Below, in pieces: positions 40,853-43,767 of a stretch of 43,767 nucleotides of DNA. The stretch is from Neoconidiobolus thromboides FSU 785 (Eukaryota; Entomophthoromycota; Entomophthoromycetes; Entomophthorales; Neoconidiobolaceae): NCBI GenBank assembly GCA_025603075.1, contig MU626422.1:1-43767 (forward strand), written 5' to 3'. Made by a program: the position numbers and the translations under genes. Every line of letters begins with the position of its first letter. Position 1 is the stretch's first letter. A model generated the notes under the pieces. It was given only the letters and a program-made list of their open reading frames with translations. It had not been told where the DNA came from and did not search any database.

Positions 40853-41410
40853 AGTTTAGAAGAGTGTATTATTATTGTTATTAAATATGAGACTAATTTT
40901 ATTAACTAATTTTTATTGCCATTTTTTATTATATATTTATTAATACAATTAAAGTAATTAATAAGTAAGTTAAATTTTATTTAATATCATCTTTTTAATA
41001 AACTAACTATTTTATTCTTATTTTCTTATACTTTGATATAAGTTTCTATTACAATAAGTATAGAAAGTGACTTAACTTTATATTAGAATATTGTATAAAA
41101 TAAAATAATTAAATAGAAGACTTTAAAGTTTATTAGATTTAGTTATTAATCGTAATATGTCCTTTGTTCAACATATATCACTCGATTTACTTTTCGTAAT
41201 CAATAACATCTTTAATTATTTTATTAACATAATTTTCACTTAGACTAATAAAAATTGTTTTTAACATTTATAGTCGAAATTCCATTAAAAAGGTAATATT
41301 TTCAATATTAATAAATTAATAGTTCTAATAAATTTTATAAACTAAAAAAACAATAATGAAAAAAAATACTTTTATTACTTCTTTATAATTAAGTTTTTTT
41401 ATTTAAAATA
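40853..41410. other. Intergenic region between SRA1 and the second kelch gene
   Basis: 558 bp of A+T-rich sequence with no recognised coding region, MITE or RNA. Confidence 0.45.
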
Positions 41411-42565
41411 ATGTTAATAGTAACTCTAATCTATTTCTTTCTTCCTTTTATTTTCTCCAAAAACAGTTTTCATTGCGATCTAATATCTGGTAAAGCCTAC
41501 CTCATTGGGGGTAGTGTCTCAACGAATTCAAGAAAATCAGCAGCATTTAGTAAAATATTAATGAGTGATTTAACTCAAGATGTAAATTTAACTTCAATTA
41601 ATATCAAATGGGATTATAAACCGACTATATCATCACCTATGGATTATGATGGAGGATTCGTTACCTTAGCTGAAGAAAGTAAAGTATTATTTTTTAGCGG
41701 TAAAAAATTACAACTATTAGCATTAGATATTAATACATTAGAATGGAAATTAATGAGAGAACAATCAGAAGAATTTAAAAAATTATTTAATAATAATGAT
41801 ATTAATGAATTAGAAGGATTACAGTTAATAAAAGATGATAATAAAAATTGTGTTTATATATTTGGTGGGAAATCAATAACAAAAAACAAAAAACAAGTTA
41901 AGAACAAGAAATTATTTATATTTGATTTAACTGCATTGAAATTTAGTAATAAAACAGATGAAGTAGACTTTCCATTTGATAGCAAATTAGTTTATATTAA
42001 GAATCAAGGTTTAATTATGAGTTTAGGAGGATATGATATGAATGGAAAACAAGTAGGATATTCAAAAGCAATTATTAAGTCTATTGATAAACCACAATAC
42101 GAATTAATAACTGATTTCAAAGATATCGATATACTTAATCCTTCTTTATTATCAGATTCAACTAATCTCTATTTACTTGGTGGTAAACAAAAAGAGTCTG
42201 TAATTTATTTACTTAGATTAAGTAAAGGTACATTAGTATCGGAGCCCATACCCATTAACAATCTTATTTCATTTGAAAATCCCTGTTTATTAACCTTTAA
42301 TAATTATCTCATCTACACATCTGGTACTGATGAAATTGGCAATATAATCAATCAAATTCAAGTAATTGATTTATATAATATGAATAAAGTAACTCATTCC
42401 AATATAAATCTAAATCAAACATATATCTTTAGAGATCCAGGTAAGTATGGTGCTATGTTAGGAGGTGTCACTGGTCTTGCCACTGGGCTGTTTTTTATAT
42501 TATTATCTATAATTTATTTTTTTTATATTAGAAAAAATAAAAATGCTAGTTTGAATCAACATTAA
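41411..42565 (+). CDS. Kelch-repeat type I membrane protein, paralogue 2
   Basis: A 384-aa intronless ORF from ATG. A signal peptide occupies about residues 1-16 (MLIVTLIYFFLPFIFS). Kelch blades are marked by AYLIGGSV, VLFFSGKK, VYIFGGKS, LIMSLGGYD, LYLLGGKQ and LIYTSGTDE, about six repeats, enough for one propeller. A glycine-bearing membrane span (AMLGGVTGLATGLFFILLSIIYFFY) is followed by a very short basic tail RKNKNASLNQH. It resembles the product of 38780-40132 in size of ectodomain and topology but lacks the long cytoplasmic tail. I infer a tandem duplication with the SRA1 gene trapped between or already present. Ligand and role are unknown. Confidence 0.8.
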   Translation: MLIVTLIYFFLPFIFSKNSFHCDLISGKAYLIGGSVSTNSRKSAAFSKILMSDLTQDVNLTSINIKWDYKPTISSPMDYDGGFVTLAEESKVLFFSGKKLQLLALDINTLEWKLMREQSEEFKKLFNNNDINELEGLQLIKDDNKNCVYIFGGKSITKNKKQVKNKKLFIFDLTALKFSNKTDEVDFPFDSKLVYIKNQGLIMSLGGYDMNGKQVGYSKAIIKSIDKPQYELITDFKDIDILNPSLLSDSTNLYLLGGKQKESVIYLLRLSKGTLVSEPIPINNLISFENPCLLTFNNYLIYTSGTDEIGNIINQIQVIDLYNMNKVTHSNINLNQTYIFRDPGKYGAMLGGVTGLATGLFFILLSIIYFFYIRKNKNASLNQH

Positions 42566-42738
42566 GTTGAACTCAAAATATAAAATTAAATTATATTTTA
42601 TCAAATATTGTTATTCATTTTATTATATAATCTAAGTTTTTATTATCTATAATAAAAATGGCAAAACCTTCATTTATCTGGTTTAAATAAACTAATTTAT
42701 TAAGAATATATTTTGATAAAAGATAGCAACCAACAAAT

Positions 42739-42837
42739 GGGGGGGTATTTTTTTTGACTTCATTACTTTTACATCTTTTAAGCACTATTTAAGCGGAAAA
42801 TTTGTTATAAAATTCTTAAACATAAAAACACATCCCC
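42739..42837 (-). mobile_element. MITE copy 13
   Basis: A 99-bp copy in reverse orientation flanked by AAAT (42735-42738 and 42838-42841). Ends are GGGGGGTATTTTTTTTG and ACATCCCC. It lies 75 bp beyond the 3' end of the minus-strand tRNA-Ala. Confidence 0.9.
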
Positions 42838-42890
42838 AAATATTTACTTTTGATCTCTAGAGGGTATTTATATTTCTACTCATCAGTATC

Positions 42891-42895
42891 AAAAA
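42891..42895 (-). terminator. RNA polymerase III terminator of the second tRNA-Ala
   Basis: A run of five Ts on the minus strand, 17 nt after the tRNA 3' end and outside any MITE. It contrasts with the MITE-borne run used by the other copy. Confidence 0.6.
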
Positions 42896-42912
42896 GTAAT
42901 AATCTCATTTTA

Positions 42913-42985
42913 TGGAGAACCCGGGCATCGATCCCGGTGCCTCTCGCATGCTAAGCGAGCGCTCTACCATCTGAGCTAGTTCCCC
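42913..42985 (-). tRNA. tRNA-Ala (AGC), second copy
   Basis: The 73-nt sequence is identical to the tRNA at 38074-38146, in the opposite orientation, including the G3:U70 pair and the AGC anticodon. The 11 bases upstream (ATCGATAAGAT) are also identical, which suggests either recent duplication or a conserved upstream element. Confidence 0.97.
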
Positions 42986-43668
42986 ATCTTATCGATTTAC
43001 TGATATTATTACTCAAAATTTATTAATATACCTCAAATAGTTAATACTTGCCCCTTAGGTATTTTGAATTAGATTAGAACTTATAGTATTTATTATAAAT
43101 TAGTGGTTAAAAAAAGTAAAAGGAAAAAGGCCAAGATTTCTGCAAAAGGAATGTATTTGAAGAATGAACTATTTGAGTAATGAAAAGTTGAAAGTCAATA
43201 TAAATTTAATAGGCAATTAAAAAACTAATGCTTTTTATATCAAACTAAGAAAGTAAGTTTATTAATAATAAACATTTTGCAAAGAACAATAAAAAACTTC
43301 AAGGTTTTTAAGATGGTGGTGGGGGATTTAAAACTCCTTGTAATATGGCAAGCTGTAATAAAAACAAAAACAACACTGATAATAATGAAAAATAACGATA
43401 ATGAAAAATTAGATCAAAAACAAATGAAAATAAAGTTTTAAGTTTAAAAAATATTTAAAATCAATAGCTGAAAAAGTTATAACAAAAGTAGCAGGAAATA
43501 GGCTCAGTATCCTAGGTATTTAAACTAGCAGAATATTAAAAGGTTAGAAAATTTTTAAACAATGATTTTTGATAAAAAATAACTTTAATAAATAAATCGA
43601 TTTAATTTATATTTAATATATATATATAAATCCTTTATTAAAAAGAAATTGAAATTTAATCTAAAGAT
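42986..43668. other. Gene-free region at the right edge
   Basis: No coding region or RNA gene is recognised. A short G-run (GGTGGTGGGGGA) near 43316-43327 is unusual in this A+T-rich sequence but has no visible partner. Confidence 0.45.
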
Positions 43669-43766
43669 GGGGGTGTTTTTTTGACTTCATTACTTTTTCT
43701 ATCTTTTAAGCGCTATTTGAGTGGAAAAATTATCAGTAAAATTCTTAAACACAAAAATACGTCCCC
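43669..43766 (-). mobile_element. MITE copy 14, at the window edge
   Basis: A 98-bp copy in reverse orientation. The left flank is AGAT (43665-43668) and the single base after the right end is A, consistent with the start of a second AGAT beyond the window. Ends are GGGGGTGTTTTTTTGAC and ACGTCCCC. Confidence 0.88.
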
Positions 43767-43767
43767 A

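Overview
The window is eukaryotic and very A+T-rich (about three-quarters by eye). It has short spliceosomal introns (51-74 nt, GTAAGT/GTGAGT-type donors, TAG acceptors, ACTAA/CTAAC-like branch sites), long gene-poor stretches, several long intronless genes, MIC60, and several proteins with the fungal transcription-factor middle homology region (MHR). This points to a fungus, and the composition and gene types fit an early-diverging lineage of the Entomophthorales/Conidiobolus kind. That placement is inference; no rRNA or marker gene settles it.

Layout. 1-6.4 kb: one truncated MHR-like gene (428-1078), a 297-bp dispersed repeat and a 5.3-kb gene desert with four copies of a miniature transposable element (MITE). 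6.4-9.2 kb: a probable pseudokinase, a long palindrome with a MITE inside one arm, and a signal-anchored glycosyltransferase-like gene. 10-22.7 kb: four ~590-aa paralogues with an MHR but no zinc-cluster DNA-binding domain. Among them lie a four-exon phytochelatin synthase with an intact catalytic triad and a three-exon MIC60 gene. 23.3-34.4 kb: a nearly identical 482/485-bp inverted duplication of a decayed leucine-rich-repeat-like gene encloses a small secreted cysteine-rich protein gene, a transposase-like relic interrupted by two MITEs, an AVT-type amino-acid transporter and a fifth MHR-only paralogue. 35.2-37.0 kb: a sixth paralogue. 38-43 kb: two identical tRNA-Ala(AGC) genes face each other around two kelch-type membrane proteins and a stand-alone SRA1-domain protein. 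The last MITE copy ends at the right edge.

Two themes stand out. First, at least 14 copies of a ~95-bp MITE (ends GGGG(A/G)TGT...ACAxCCCC, 4-bp A+T-rich target duplications, mostly ATAT) are scattered in the window. They interrupt a relic ORF twice, sit in one arm of a palindrome whose other arm carries a footprint-like 3-nt scar, and probably supply the RNA polymerase III terminator of one tRNA gene. Second, there is a local family of MHR-only regulator-like proteins. The MHR match is clear from the residue pattern, and no Zn2Cys6 motif is visible in the ORFs or directly upstream.

Several long ORFs open at TTG. Where an ATG follows shortly after, I start the gene there. Intron-containing models were joined by hand from splice signals and conserved protein sequence, and have not been checked against transcripts.
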